IMG/VR virus record: IMGVR_UViG_3300014501_000029
Span: 1 to 43,390 of that record
Direction: 5' to 3' (one strand)
Origin: a virus
Length of the DNA stretch: 43,390 bases
The stretch's first letter is position 1. Each line of letters starts with the position of its first letter. The position numbers and the translations under genes are program-made. The notes under the pieces were generated by a model. The model did not search any database. It was not told the DNA's origin and saw only the letters and a list, made by a program, of their open reading frames with translations. Below are positions 8,914-17,595 of the stretch, piece after piece.

Positions 8914-10038
8914 TTAGCGCTTGATGCCCAATACGGCCAGCCCTTTAGCGGTTAACAGATGTGGTGCTCTACGATACAATTCGCGGAGATTGAATACGTA
9001 ATCAGCGGTGCATCTACAATACACTTCTTCAGCAGGTTGGGACGGAAGATCCTCAACGAATTTATACTTCCCCTTAGCGCCTTGAATCAATCCCTGTTCA
9101 TAAGCCCAGCTGTTCTTGATAGGAAACACTTCACCATCTAGTTCAGTGTGACGTTCTCGGGGATTCTTCGTGAAGTGCTGTCTCCACGTGAAGGCAATAG
9201 CTGAATTCGATTGTGCATTCACACTAGCAATAGCAGCTGCTAACTTATGTCCCTGATCGATTGCTACCCTTCGTTCCTTATACTTCAAGGACTCTACCGG
9301 TTCCTTCATTCCAGCATAAGCTTTCTCGAACTTAGCACGTTCATATTCTCCATGCGGTCGTTGTGCTGATACTGGGAGCTCCTGGCGTACCTTATACTCT
9401 TCGTAGACTGGTACCTGTTTATAAGGTGGGACGAAAGCTGACTTAGTTCCTCCACGCTTAGCTTCCGCTTCAAGTTCTGCCTTCGATTTCTTAACGAGCT
9501 TGAATTCACCGGTCTTTCTCCTCTTCACTACTTCTATGGACTTCTGCATCTGAGTCTTAGCAGGAATAGATGATGCCCACCCTTGGAGACGTTGCAATGT
9601 GCGTTGAGTCGAGGCCTCACGATTCAACTTAATAAGGTCTAGAGATTCCTGAATCTTGATATCAAGGAGCTTCTTAGCTTTCTCTTTCAGCATGTCCTTG
9701 GTGTAGATGGGAACCAATGCTTCGAATCCAGCTAACTCTTCTGCAGATGCCTTTATGTTACGGCCCTTCCTAATCTCCATCGCCTTACGCTTGTTCCGGA
9801 CCTTACGATAAGATGTAGCGCCCTTCGTCTTCTGGAATTGATGACTGAGTAAACTCTTCTTGATGTTGGAATTGAAGATGGATGACAGTGCGCGCCGAAC
9901 AGTAGCGAACGCATTATCATTCATCTCCTTGTCGATAGCTTGTCGGACGTTCGATACGTGTTGAGCAACAGACGTCTTAGTCGTGCCCTTCAGCAGTAAG
10001 TCGAGCATCGATTGTCGGAGTATCTGCTGCCAAGTCAT
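8914..10038 (-). CDS. Mu gpF-like head morphogenesis protein
   Basis: A 374-residue minor capsid protein, expected at the portal vertex. The N-terminal two thirds are helical and very basic (KKSLLSHQFQKTKG, MLKEKAKKLLDIK). The C-terminal domain has the Mu F pattern: WRQHFTKNPRERHTELDGEVFP at about 285, a G-rich loop, then AEEVYCRCTADYVF near 345, i.e. an H-LDG-CRC arrangement. It lies between the portal region and the prohead protease, the canonical place. The ATG at 10038 directly abuts the preceding stop, so it is probably translationally coupled. Confidence 0.8.
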   Translation of the reverse strand: MTWQQILRQSMLDLLLKGTTKTSVAQHVSNVRQAIDKEMNDNAFATVRRALSSIFNSNIKKSLLSHQFQKTKGATSYRKVRNKRKAMEIRKGRNIKASAEELAGFEALVPIYTKDMLKEKAKKLLDIKIQESLDLIKLNREASTQRTLQRLQGWASSIPAKTQMQKSIEVVKRRKTGEFKLVKKSKAELEAEAKRGGTKSAFVPPYKQVPVYEEYKVRQELPVSAQRPHGEYERAKFEKAYAGMKEPVESLKYKERRVAIDQGHKLAAAIASVNAQSNSAIAFTWRQHFTKNPRERHTELDGEVFPIKNSWAYEQGLIQGAKGKYKFVEDLPSQPAEEVYCRCTADYVFNLRELYRRAPHLLTAKGLAVLGIKR

Positions 10039-10248
10039 TTAAGTACCCCTTGGCGTGCGCAACAATTCTAAGACCTCGAAGAATAGCTGTTGAGTGGTAA
10101 CGAGAGTAATAGAACCTTTAGAAGCTGGTTCAGCAACTACCTTACCAATCAGTTGAGGACCAATCTTTCCCATATCAACATCAGACGAGAAGGAATATGC
10201 ACGCCCTCCTAGTCTGCCTTCTGGAGGACACTTCAATACGATGTTCAT
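10039..10248 (-). CDS. Small hypothetical protein between portal and head genes
   Basis: A 69-residue protein of unknown function, ending LFFEVLELLRTPRGT. The start at 10248 shares bases with the upstream stop (TAATG), so the two are coupled. There are no membrane segments or known motifs. Small genes at this place in related phages are often accessory head genes, but the sequence does not show a function here. Confidence 0.6.
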   Translation of the reverse strand: MNIVLKCPPEGRLGGRAYSFSSDVDMGKIGPQLIGKVVAEPASKGSITLVTTQQLFFEVLELLRTPRGT

Positions 10249-10499
10249 TAGTTACTCCTGGAAGGGTTTAGGTAATCGAGGTACTTGTTAAGCTGCTGCA
10301 CGTACTCTTTATGTGTAGGGTGCTTGGCGATTAACAATTCATAAGTGTAGCCAGAGCCCACACCACCTGAGCATCCTACTGAGCGCAATTCCTTACGTTC
10401 GAGACTAGTCAATATGTTGAACAATGCATCCTCTAATTCTTCGATGCTATCTGCTTGTAGATTGAGTGCGAATTGCACAGCCCGCTTGGGTTCTTCCAT
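10248..10499 (-). CDS. Small hypothetical protein, alpha/beta
   Basis: An 83-residue protein with a strand-helix-strand plan: RAVQFALNLQADSIEELEDALFNIL, then SVGCSGGVGSGYTYELLIAK, and a C-terminal helix. Small proteins with this layout, with a conserved serine/glycine turn, occur widely in phages, with unknown function. The start is at 10499, 14 bases after the portal stop, and the gene overlaps the downstream 69-codon gene by one base. Confidence 0.6.
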   Translation of the reverse strand: MEEPKRAVQFALNLQADSIEELEDALFNILTSLERKELRSVGCSGGVGSGYTYELLIAKHPTHKEYVQQLNKYLDYLNPSRSN

Positions 10500-10513
10500 T
10501 TCAGTCCCCTGCT

Positions 10514-12013
10514 TTATTTCTTCAATGGTTTCATTCGCGTTATCTTATCAGCCAAGATCATATCCTTAATGTCTGTCGTCTTATACAGCGCACGACCTTT
10601 AGGATTCTCGTAGTTGACAGAATCGTTCATATCTTCATTGTCGCTATCTGAAGTATCACCTTCTTCGTCACGCTCTTCTTCTTTCACTTCAGTAGGCTTA
10701 GCTATTGCGAAATCAGTATCATCCAACTCGAGGACCAAGGGTTCAGGAAACAATAGATCCATACCTTCTGAGTTAACAGTAGCGATAAGCCATTCAACGA
10801 GACCTTTACGACCAGACGGGCCGAGCGATGCTTGCAACTTATCGAAGAAGTCGAGCGCATTCTTAATCGATGCTTCCTGCTTCTTAATCTTCTCTGAATC
10901 AGGTTCAACGAGCAACGATGGAAACTTCGATTCGAATGTATCAGTCCACCGGTTGATTGCTACCTTAAAGCTAACACCTACATACTCCTCATTCTCTGCA
11001 ACGAACGCTTCATACCATTCTTCAGTCCATGCTGCACGTTGAATGCGTGGAATGAAGTATTGGTAGAGGGGTTCCATCTGCTTGCGGAAGTGCTCTACGT
11101 AGTGTGCAATGGAAATAGCATCTTGCGTACCTTCACCGAAACCATGCGTCATGATCTCTGACTTCAAGAGAACAGCAGGCATGTTGCAACCAGCAGCAAT
11201 GTTATCGAGTGTTGAATCCTTGGAAACTGTCATTGCGTCTGCGGTGTTCTGCATATTCAATGTTTCGACAGTATCGTTAACGCCGATGGAGAGCACACTG
11301 TTCGTTTCACTCTTCTTCAGGAATCGGCGTTTAATCGCCTGGAACATTCCCTTGATACCATCTGCTTGCGAACCACCATTCTCCGTCTTCGCAATGAGTA
11401 CGCCTGCTTTATATGCCACCATGTTATCAGTGAGCATTGATTGCAAGTACGTCTTGAGCAAGAACAACGTATTCTGGTAAACAGAACGACCATTGAAACC
11501 GAAGCTGGAGTTGGTGTATTGAATATACAATGCAGGACCGTTCTGAACTACAACTGATTTACCAAGGGGGAATTCCTTACCTTGTACTTCTACACCAGTA
11601 GGCTTCATGAAGTCTACAGCGGTAGGTTCTTGATTCAACACTACAGAACCCGCGGTATTCAATGGATCGAATACACTGAAGACGCCCGATGCTACTTCCG
11701 CACAACTGGCTAGACCATATATACGCGAGAGACGAACTGTTCCCGCGATGTTATCGTTAACGCCTGAGTTGCTCCACGTATCATTAAATTGCTTCTTAGC
11801 TAGTTCTGGAATACCTGTTACTTCACGCTCCTGGGACATAGCGAGCATGATTGGTGTATCTACCATCTTTAAACCTAATGGGTGATACGCGTAGATGATC
11901 TTACAGAGCTCATAAGAAGGATCAGTACCCGGGGTTATATCATCCGCCATCAACATCGCTTGAAGGACTGACTTATTACCTTCTTCCTGTGCATCGAAAT
12001 AGGAATCGCTCAT
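10514..12013 (-). CDS. Portal protein (DUF1073-like)
   Basis: A 499-residue protein that forms the DNA gate at the head vertex and docks the terminase. It follows directly on the terminase large subunit and matches the DUF1073-type portal plan: an early YELCKIIYAYHPLG segment, a central clip/stem region, AGCNMPAVLLKSEIMTHGFGEG at about 290 (typical late portal signature), then a helical wing and an acidic tail (EEERDEEGDTSDSDNEDMND). The start at 12013 follows GGAGAATACTCC. The acidic C-terminus may be disordered. Confidence 0.8.
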   Translation of the reverse strand: MSDSYFDAQEEGNKSVLQAMLMADDITPGTDPSYELCKIIYAYHPLGLKMVDTPIMLAMSQEREVTGIPELAKKQFNDTWSNSGVNDNIAGTVRLSRIYGLASCAEVASGVFSVFDPLNTAGSVVLNQEPTAVDFMKPTGVEVQGKEFPLGKSVVVQNGPALYIQYTNSSFGFNGRSVYQNTLFLLKTYLQSMLTDNMVAYKAGVLIAKTENGGSQADGIKGMFQAIKRRFLKKSETNSVLSIGVNDTVETLNMQNTADAMTVSKDSTLDNIAAGCNMPAVLLKSEIMTHGFGEGTQDAISIAHYVEHFRKQMEPLYQYFIPRIQRAAWTEEWYEAFVAENEEYVGVSFKVAINRWTDTFESKFPSLLVEPDSEKIKKQEASIKNALDFFDKLQASLGPSGRKGLVEWLIATVNSEGMDLLFPEPLVLELDDTDFAIAKPTEVKEEERDEEGDTSDSDNEDMNDSVNYENPKGRALYKTTDIKDMILADKITRMKPLKK

Positions 12014-12038
12014 GGAGTATTCTCCGTCTTCATATAGT

Positions 12039-13328
12039 TTAGGTTCGCGCTAGTGTTAGTTCTTTCTTATCTATGCAGCAGAGAATACCGTAGCAGAAGG
12101 TATCAAGTAAGTCATCTGCGCGTTTAGACGCATCTTTATCACCTAGACGAAAGGTCGTAACCTGCGTTAATTGGTGATTCTGTACTTTCTTCTTAAACTC
12201 CTGCTGCTTATGGTACGCATACTCACTAAAGCGTACTTTACCTAGATAAGCATATGATGAAATTGCCATTGCACGAGCATCTTTACCCATTGCAGTGAAG
12301 GCTGAGGGGATCGAAGATACAGGGAGACTTAAATCACGACACTGCTGGAGAAGGATACTACCAGATGCTTTATCTTCAATGAATACTCTTGGGATACCAA
12401 TATCCTGTTGTACTGCACCACATTGTCGTGCTAAGGCTGCAACACGTTGATGCACAGTAGGTAACCAGTTAATAAGTGATCCACCTTGAATCTGATGTAG
12501 TTCCCAATCGATGAGGACAAGAGGTGGCTTAGAAGTATCATACATATTACGTGCGAAGTACGAAACACCTGTGCCATCATGCTGTACACCATCTTTAATA
12601 GCAGAATCTATGATCGCCACAACATAATCACAACGGACAGGATCAGCTACGAATGGTTGAAGCTGGATGATTGCTGTACCCGACCAATCAATGAACTGTG
12701 CACCATATTCTTGACCGAATGCTTCCGGTAATTCTGTTCGCTGTAGATCTGCTAGCTCTTCCTTAGACATCTCAGGATTATCTGAAGTAGGAGCATAATA
12801 CTCTGTGAATCCATACTTCGGATTAGTACACACTTGGTAGAAGAAATTCTCTTCATCAACGCCATTAGGTGTAGAGAATACGAAGGCACGACCTCTATAG
12901 TCCAAGAGCGTTGGTTTAATGGCAAGTCGCCATATATCCATCATGTCTGGACCGTTGAAAGCCGTTTCATCGAGCAAGACGACATGGTATTTACGACCTC
13001 GTCCTGCTCTCTTGTTGTGATCCAGTGACCAAGTGTCTACATGCCCACCATTGATAGTTCTAATCGCACCTTGACCGGAATTACTGGACTTGATGATTGG
13101 ATCTAGGTGTGTAGCGATTGAAGTAAACTGTTCGCTAACTGTCTTGTACGTTGGTGCGAAGATGCCAGCACGCATACCATTCGATGCATAAGATGCTGCT
13201 ATTGTTTCCAAGGTGAATGACTTGCCCCAGCGGCGACCACAACGAACGGCGGTGAAACGTGTAGATTGTTGAAGCATTCGCTGCTGACCTTGGTGTAGGA
13301 CAGGTAGTTGAATTCGTTTATCACTCAT
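12039..13328 (-). CDS. terL: Terminase large subunit
   Basis: A 429-residue packaging motor and nuclease. The ATPase domain shows Walker A RCGRRWGKS at 29-37, Walker B HVVLLDETA with D120 and E121, and coupling motif FVFSTPNG near 150. The RNase H-like nuclease domain shows acidic residues D241 (IIDSAIKDG), E318/D319 (FIEDKASG) and D405/D406 (RADDLLDTFCYG). It overlaps the small subunit gene by 4 bases (ATGA). The motor would translocate DNA into the prohead and cut it. The packaging mode (headful or cohesive) cannot be told from the sequence alone. Confidence 0.92.
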   Translation of the reverse strand: MSDKRIQLPVLHQGQQRMLQQSTRFTAVRCGRRWGKSFTLETIAASYASNGMRAGIFAPTYKTVSEQFTSIATHLDPIIKSSNSGQGAIRTINGGHVDTWSLDHNKRAGRGRKYHVVLLDETAFNGPDMMDIWRLAIKPTLLDYRGRAFVFSTPNGVDEENFFYQVCTNPKYGFTEYYAPTSDNPEMSKEELADLQRTELPEAFGQEYGAQFIDWSGTAIIQLQPFVADPVRCDYVVAIIDSAIKDGVQHDGTGVSYFARNMYDTSKPPLVLIDWELHQIQGGSLINWLPTVHQRVAALARQCGAVQQDIGIPRVFIEDKASGSILLQQCRDLSLPVSSIPSAFTAMGKDARAMAISSYAYLGKVRFSEYAYHKQQEFKKKVQNHQLTQVTTFRLGDKDASKRADDLLDTFCYGILCCIDKKELTLART

Positions 13329-14230
13329 GGCTTAGTAGCATCCTCGATCTTGAATTCCATATCCTTATCATCGAGAGAAGTAACGCTATTAGGGTTCGGT
13401 TGCGGGTTCAACAACAGATCTTGTATTGAGTTCTCAACGATAATACGTACTTCATGATCGTTAGCATCTTTCTCTAGCATACCAACGGCTTGCATGTAGA
13501 GTTGGGAGGCCCTTAATTTATCGTGCATCTTAAGGTCTACCTTACCTGCTGGGGTGATCGAAATACCAGCAATAAGTTGTGTGCCCTTGGTGCCAGTGTT
13601 CGTATCCTTGATTATTACTTGAGAGACTCCATCTCCGAGACACTCAGGACAATCAGGATTAGGAGAGCGATAAGCATCATATCCAAGGCCGCCATTAGGA
13701 AACTTGCGTTCTTTAGAATCAAGGCGCTGCATAAATTTATCATGCGCTTCATCACGTTCTCGCTTAGATTTATAGTGATAGTCGTGGGTTATGATATGTA
13801 GCTTGCCTTTCTTGGTAGAATGTCCCCAGCAGTAACGGCAGGCACCATTGTAGTGTTCAATGAACTCTGCAACGTTAGCAGTTGCCATATCATACAGGTT
13901 GGTGAGCAGCTTCTCGTTGTCACGTTCTGCGACTGCTGCTCTCTCATTTACTATACGATCTATAGCTTGGCGTACGTGAGGTTTAGCTAACAGCTTAAGT
14001 ACATTGTCGCGGCGATGACCAGAACGACGACCAGCTAGTGTTAGATTGAAATCCTTCACGTATTCACGAACGAACTGCTGTTCCAGATAGGTTAGGACTC
14101 GTTCTTCTGGGACCGCTTCTGTTCGTTCATGGGGTACAGAGAATTCAGAGATGCCTTCAGATATCGCAGGAACTTGGCCTGTCCTACCATCAGGCTTGTC
14201 GTCTGCAATTGGTGGATCTTTCTTTATCAT
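13325..14230 (-). CDS. terS: Terminase small subunit with zinc-binding insertion
   Basis: A 301-residue DNA-recognition subunit. Residues about 47-105 hold a helix-turn-helix of the Terminase_2 type (EQQFVREYVKDFNLTLAGRRSG...NVLKLLAKPHVRQAI). A cysteine pair CRYCWG follows near 130 and a second pair CPECLGDG near 193, separated by a basic helical segment, which together look like a zinc ribbon split by an insertion. It starts inside the end of the RuvC-like gene (41-bp overlap) and overlaps terL by 4 bases. It is longer than minimal small terminases, consistent with the inserted zinc module. Confidence 0.8.
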   Translation of the reverse strand: MIKKDPPIADDKPDGRTGQVPAISEGISEFSVPHERTEAVPEERVLTYLEQQFVREYVKDFNLTLAGRRSGHRRDNVLKLLAKPHVRQAIDRIVNERAAVAERDNEKLLTNLYDMATANVAEFIEHYNGACRYCWGHSTKKGKLHIITHDYHYKSKRERDEAHDKFMQRLDSKERKFPNGGLGYDAYRSPNPDCPECLGDGVSQVIIKDTNTGTKGTQLIAGISITPAGKVDLKMHDKLRASQLYMQAVGMLEKDANDHEVRIIVENSIQDLLLNPQPNPNSVTSLDDKDMEFKIEDATKP

Positions 14231-14933
14231 GATAAGCTCGGAGGATAGGGGACAACGACCAACTTAACTTCTGATCTTCGGAAGCACGGGTAAGGGCCGT
14301 GCAAGCAACAGCGGTTGCATCAACCTGTTGCTCTGTGTATTCCTGGAACTTCTCATACACATCTTGAAGATCAATAAGATTAGCCTTGGCGTACTTCGTC
14401 TTCCAAGACTGGGCGGTCGTTGTGAATAACGGCATAGGACGCTGAACTTGTATCTCTTTCAGGTCTTGAGTAGGTTTAGGCAATTCATAGTGGGCGACTG
14501 GTATCTGTGAGAGAATCCCTAGCATCGCATTGCAACATTCCATCGTAACTACAGAGTGTGGACCTACTTGTTGGTAGCGTTCAACCGCTAGCGCATCGAC
14601 AGAGAAGCGTTCAGTTAATTCAACCACTTCCTTGGTGAAGGCCCATGACTGTTCGTTAAGCTGTGAGAAGTCGGAGATCGTGTGTTCTACGTGGGCAACA
14701 TGGAGCACCTGGAATTGATGCTTCATGACCTTGAAGAAACCTGAGCGGCGGATGAATCGACGAAGCACACGGAGCTCAACAACTGAGAGGCCGCATCGGT
14801 CCACACCTAAATCAAGTGCGAGAACACGATGCGAGGTCTCAATCGGAACTTCAGGTAGTATTTCATCGTCCATTGCTACATGCTTCAGGTTCTGATTACT
14901 CTTCCTCCTCGATTGTGGAGCTACTTTCATCAT
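14190..14933 (-). CDS. RuvC-like Holliday junction resolvase
   Basis: A 247-residue nuclease of the RNase H/RuvC fold. The acidic active-site pattern is visible: ALDLGVDRCG with D41, DALAVERYQ with E118, and QQVDATAVACTAL with D205. A RuvC-like TAQSWKTKYAK stretch lies near 173-183. It lies first in the packaging operon, just after a terminator, and overlaps terS by 41 bases. The likely job is resolving branched replicative DNA before packaging, as T4 gp49 and T7 gp3 do. The first of two adjacent ATGs at 14933 follows GAGGTAA. The N-terminal ~35 residues are probably disordered. Confidence 0.8.
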   Translation of the reverse strand: MMKVAPQSRRKSNQNLKHVAMDDEILPEVPIETSHRVLALDLGVDRCGLSVVELRVLRRFIRRSGFFKVMKHQFQVLHVAHVEHTISDFSQLNEQSWAFTKEVVELTERFSVDALAVERYQQVGPHSVVTMECCNAMLGILSQIPVAHYELPKPTQDLKEIQVQRPMPLFTTTAQSWKTKYAKANLIDLQDVYEKFQEYTEQQVDATAVACTALTRASEDQKLSWSLSPILRAYHDKERSTNCRRQA

Positions 14934-14944
14934 TTACCTCTAAT

Positions 14945-14993
14945 AAAAAAGATGGTGGACCCCATTGGAGATTTACAGAGAATTGGTCCACCA
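14945..14993 (-). terminator. Rho-independent terminator after the lipase gene
   Basis: The arms 14985-14993 and 14953-14961 form a perfect 9-bp stem (GGTCCACCA/TGGTGGACC) with a 23-base loop. On the minus strand the stem is followed by TCTTTTTTATT. This should end transcription of the 17435-15010 gene group. The RuvC gene starts inside the T-run side, so packaging genes need read-through or their own promoter. Confidence 0.75.
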
Positions 14994-15009
14994 CCGTAAA
15001 CTTGTTAGG

Positions 15010-15726
15010 TTAGTTGTTAAGTGCGATTAGGCGCTGGATGATTGTAGTGAGCGAATGATCTGGTTCCCACAATCCAAGGGGCCATTGAGAGGGAGTGATC
15101 ACCTCGTAGCCTGTCTTATGAAGCCACAAGACTTCTTGGTTAGCATGGACCCATTCGCCAAGGTGAGGATAACCATAGAAGATATCCGCACCATTCACTA
15201 CATTGATTGCGCTCTTGAAGATGTCTGCGTAGAATTCCCAATACTTGGCATTCGCACCCTTGGGAGCTTCGAACGTTACGAGCTGACCAATACGCTTAGG
15301 GTCGAGAAACAATGGAGTGTACAGGGTACGCCACCCACCTAGACTGTGACCTTCTACGTTGAATACAGTGGCGGCAGGTACCATTGATAGCGCCCAGTCC
15401 CACATGACGTCTAGGCCGTGATACGCACCTTCTGTTGCCTTCATACCTACATGAGGAGCACCAACTGAAACAGCAACGGTGAAAGCGTCATCAAGTAGGT
15501 CTGCGAATGCACCTTGGGAGAAACGCGTTCCACTGATAGAAAGGTAGACTGCACCTTGGGAATCCCGTGAGAGTACAGCTTGATGATCTTGATTCTGATA
15601 CTGACCAATAAACATCTGGCCTAGATTCTGAAATTGAAGGGCAGCAGAAGTAGCGTCTTCAGTGTAAGCTGCGTTCGCACGTTCTGCTGCTGCAAGGATC
15701 AACTTGAAGTCAGTAAGGCTAGTCAT
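15010..15726 (-). CDS. Class 3-type lipase (alpha/beta hydrolase)
   Basis: A 238-residue protein with a lipase fold. The nucleophile elbow GHSLGG at 126-131 gives catalytic S128, D181 (VVNGADIFYGYP) fits the acid and H224 (EPDHSLTT) the base. SISGTRFS at 63-70 fits the oxyanion strand. The start chosen is the ATG at 15726 after CGGAGATTTACA; an upstream in-frame ATG at 15744 lacks such a site. There is no signal peptide. It is the last gene of a group encoding exported proteins and lipoproteins, which hints at envelope disruption during lysis. The substrate is unknown. Confidence 0.75.
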   Translation of the reverse strand: MTSLTDFKLILAAAERANAAYTEDATSAALQFQNLGQMFIGQYQNQDHQAVLSRDSQGAVYLSISGTRFSQGAFADLLDDAFTVAVSVGAPHVGMKATEGAYHGLDVMWDWALSMVPAATVFNVEGHSLGGWRTLYTPLFLDPKRIGQLVTFEAPKGANAKYWEFYADIFKSAINVVNGADIFYGYPHLGEWVHANQEVLWLHKTGYEVITPSQWPLGLWEPDHSLTTIIQRLIALNN

Positions 15727-15757
15727 TGTAAATCTCCGAATCATTCAATAGTTATAG

Positions 15758-16339
15758 TTATTTAACAGTCGATGCCAAGGTAGAAGGAGCCGGCACCACT
15801 ACTGCTGCAGGTACACCGTTCACCGTAACCGTTGTCGAAACCGGTGCACCAGTTGCTGCCTGCATCGCCGATACTTGAGCAACGAGTGCAGTCAAGATCG
15901 GATACGCCATCGTCATCCCCAAGATAATACCAGATTTAGTCGCGGTTGGAATAGTGCTATCCTGGATGATAGTGAGGAGGGTAGGGTAGGCAGTAGAGTT
16001 GAAGGATTGGAGACTGGAGATATTAAGAGTTGTAGCGCCACTACATACCGCATTGACTTCAGGGGTAACTGGATTCTGAAGGAGTAAAGTTTCGCTGGCG
16101 TTAAGGACGCCCGGAAGTCCCAATGCGCTGATTGCAGCTTGAACAGAAGGACAGATTGAGGTTGCAAGTACAGCGGGACTAGGCAACACCGTGAGCGAAG
16201 GCAACGGAATCGGCAACTTAATAGCTGGTACCGAGGTCGTTGCAGTTACACCAGGAGTCGTCGGAGCTGCTGTCGGAAATGCACATGCACCAAGGGAGGC
16301 CACAAGAACTAAGGGGGCGATACATTTAAAGAGGTTCAT
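15758..16339 (-). CDS. Lipoprotein, proline-rich N-terminal region
   Basis: A 193-residue protein with a type II signal peptide: MNLFKCIAPLVLVASLGAC, lipobox SLGAC at about 15-19. A Pro/Thr/Val-rich stretch follows, then a helical region. The start at 16339 is preferred to an upstream in-frame ATG because it places the signal peptide correctly and avoids overlap with the preceding gene. It is expected in the outer or inner membrane leaflet. By place it could take part in lysis (an o-spanin-like role) but it is longer than usual o-spanins and shows no family match I can name. Confidence 0.7.
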   Translation of the reverse strand: MNLFKCIAPLVLVASLGACAFPTAAPTTPGVTATTSVPAIKLPIPLPSLTVLPSPAVLATSICPSVQAAISALGLPGVLNASETLLLQNPVTPEVNAVCSGATTLNISSLQSFNSTAYPTLLTIIQDSTIPTATKSGIILGMTMAYPILTALVAQVSAMQAATGAPVSTTVTVNGVPAAVVVPAPSTLASTVK

Positions 16340-16346
16340 AAATATC

Positions 16347-16757
16347 TCATTTAGGAAGTTGAACAACAGGAGTCAGTAAGGCTGTTACCGCACTTAACGT
16401 TGATACAGGTGCACTTGCTACTACGGTTGCTGGTGCGAACTGTGCGGCTGCGTTAGCACTAGCTACTACTGCTGAGGAAACTGAAGAAACACCAACGGTA
16501 GCTGCAGTGATAGACTTCGACGATACTACACCATCTTCAGTGAAGTCGACAACCATCGAACCATCAGTGGATCTCGCAATATGAGCAACCATCGACTTCA
16601 CATTCTTACCTGAGGTGACAGTTGCTTCACAACACACTTCGACCTTCGCTACTGGATCGTAGAAAGGCTTCACATCATAACGCGCTATACCTGCGTAGAG
16701 ATTAACGCAACCAGCAAGTGGAGTAACCATCAGTAAGGCTAAAGCTGAATACTTCAT
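16347..16757 (-). CDS. Lipoprotein of unknown function
   Basis: A 136-residue protein with a clear lipoprotein signal: MKYSALALLMVTPLAGC, lipobox PLAGC. The mature part has a CC pair (VEVCCEATV), a beta-rich domain, then a long Ala/Val/Ser tail. It overlaps the upstream membrane-protein gene by 4 bases (ATGA) and precedes the second lipoprotein by 7 bases, so the four genes form one translationally coupled group. A spanin or superinfection-exclusion role is possible; the sequence does not decide. Confidence 0.7.
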   Translation of the reverse strand: MKYSALALLMVTPLAGCVNLYAGIARYDVKPFYDPVAKVEVCCEATVTSGKNVKSMVAHIARSTDGSMVVDFTEDGVVSSKSITAATVGVSSVSSAVVASANAAAQFAPATVVASAPVSTLSAVTALLTPVVQLPK

Positions 16758-17065
16758 TGAGCGCCTCCCTTGGCTACAGAGTGAAGAGCAGATGCAGCGA
16801 AGTCACCAACTGCTTGCGACACTACAAGGGGAACAGCAGGTGCTACTACTTCGAGTGCTGTGGTTACGTCACGAGCAATAGTTGCTTGAGGAATAGTTGC
16901 CAGCTTCTGTTTCAGGATAGAATCCGCGAGTTCCATATCTTGTCGTGCTTTATGGATCAAGGCGTTCATCAAGGCCGGGTTCTTAATCAACATCATGCGA
17001 TTAAGAATGAAACCGAAGCCAAGACCTATGAGGAAGGATACAGGGACTATGTATTGTTGGAACAT
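16754..17065 (-). CDS. Single-pass membrane protein
   Basis: A 103-residue protein with one N-terminal membrane segment (about residues 5-25, VPVSFLIGLGFGFILNRMM) followed by a helical soluble part with basic and acidic residues (KARQDMELADSILKQK). The ATG at 17065 follows CGGAGAACCAC. This plan fits an i-spanin-like or pinholin-like protein next to lipoprotein genes, but no signature confirms either. Confidence 0.65.
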   Translation of the reverse strand: MFQQYIVPVSFLIGLGFGFILNRMMLIKNPALMNALIHKARQDMELADSILKQKLATIPQATIARDVTTALEVVAPAVPLVVSQAVGDFAASALHSVAKGGAQ

Positions 17066-17077
17066 GTGGTTCTCCGT

Positions 17078-17099
17078 GTGACTATGAAATTAAATTGGG
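17078..17099 (-). promoter_or_regulatory. Copy of recurring CCAATTTAA element
   Basis: On the minus strand it reads CCCAATTTAATTTCATAGTC, begins directly after the stop of the 111-codon gene and precedes the next start by about 12 bases. It belongs to the same set as the elements at 8893 and 42904. Its place at a gene-start boundary suggests a transcript start or processing signal. Confidence 0.35.
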
Positions 17100-17435
17100 T
17101 TAGTGGTTAATGAATCTCAGACACTCAGTTGCTGCTTCATCCGTTGCTGCATTCTTCGAGTACCATGCGTTATCGTACATAGCGTTGATGATCGACTTTA
17201 TCGTGTTCTGCATTTCAGGATCGCTAGACATAGCTACGAACTTTAAGAGCGCGGCGTCCTTATCGTGACCAGTGGAACGGTAGGTGAATACCTGACCAGT
17301 GATATCAACAATGAGGGTACAGAGTTGAGGTAGCTCTCGAGGTTGATACTTGGGAGGTATGCTAATCGTGGAAGGGGTGCCTGCTAGGGTTAGTGAGATA
17401 AGAGTAACAACAGCCAAGATCAGAACATACTTCAT
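17100..17435 (-). CDS. Secreted protein, first gene of the late arm
   Basis: A 111-residue protein with an N-terminal signal peptide (KYVLILAVVTLISLTLAG) and a periplasmic domain with two Cys (LCTLIVDITG and ECLRFINH), which could form a disulphide. The start at 17435 is preceded by GGGAGTCCTCCC. It is the first gene left of the divergent control region and heads the group of exported proteins and lipase. The function is not recognised. Confidence 0.65.
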   Translation of the reverse strand: MKYVLILAVVTLISLTLAGTPSTISIPPKYQPRELPQLCTLIVDITGQVFTYRSTGHDKDAALLKFVAMSSDPEMQNTIKSIINAMYDNAWYSKNAATDEAATECLRFINH

Positions 17436-17462
17436 GGGAGGACTCCCGTGGTGGAGAATTCC

Positions 17463-17481
17463 TGTGTATAGTGAAATTGGG
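17463..17481 (-). promoter_or_regulatory. Copy of recurring CCAATTTCAC element (leftward)
   Basis: The minus strand reads CCCAATTTCACTATACACA, about 28 bases before the start of the 111-codon gene. It mirrors the rightward copy at 17857 (CCCAATTTCACAGTGTA), so the two arms begin with the same signal in opposite directions. Confidence 0.4.
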
Positions 17482-17574
17482 ACAGAGCGAAACCTAGGAT
17501 TGGTGTAGGGGTCGCGTACTAAATATTCTGAAGTTATGGGTTACATGTAAATAATGTGTGAATGTCACAACATG

Positions 17575-17595
17575 CAATTTCAGATATATGTAAAG
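17575..17595 (+). promoter_or_regulatory. Copy of recurring CAATTT...TGTAAA element
   Basis: It reads CAATTTCAGATATATGTAAA on the plus strand within the divergent region, close to the form at 21071 (CCAATTTAAGTATATGTA). No gene starts directly after it; if functional it would give a long leader to the helicase gene. Confidence 0.3.
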
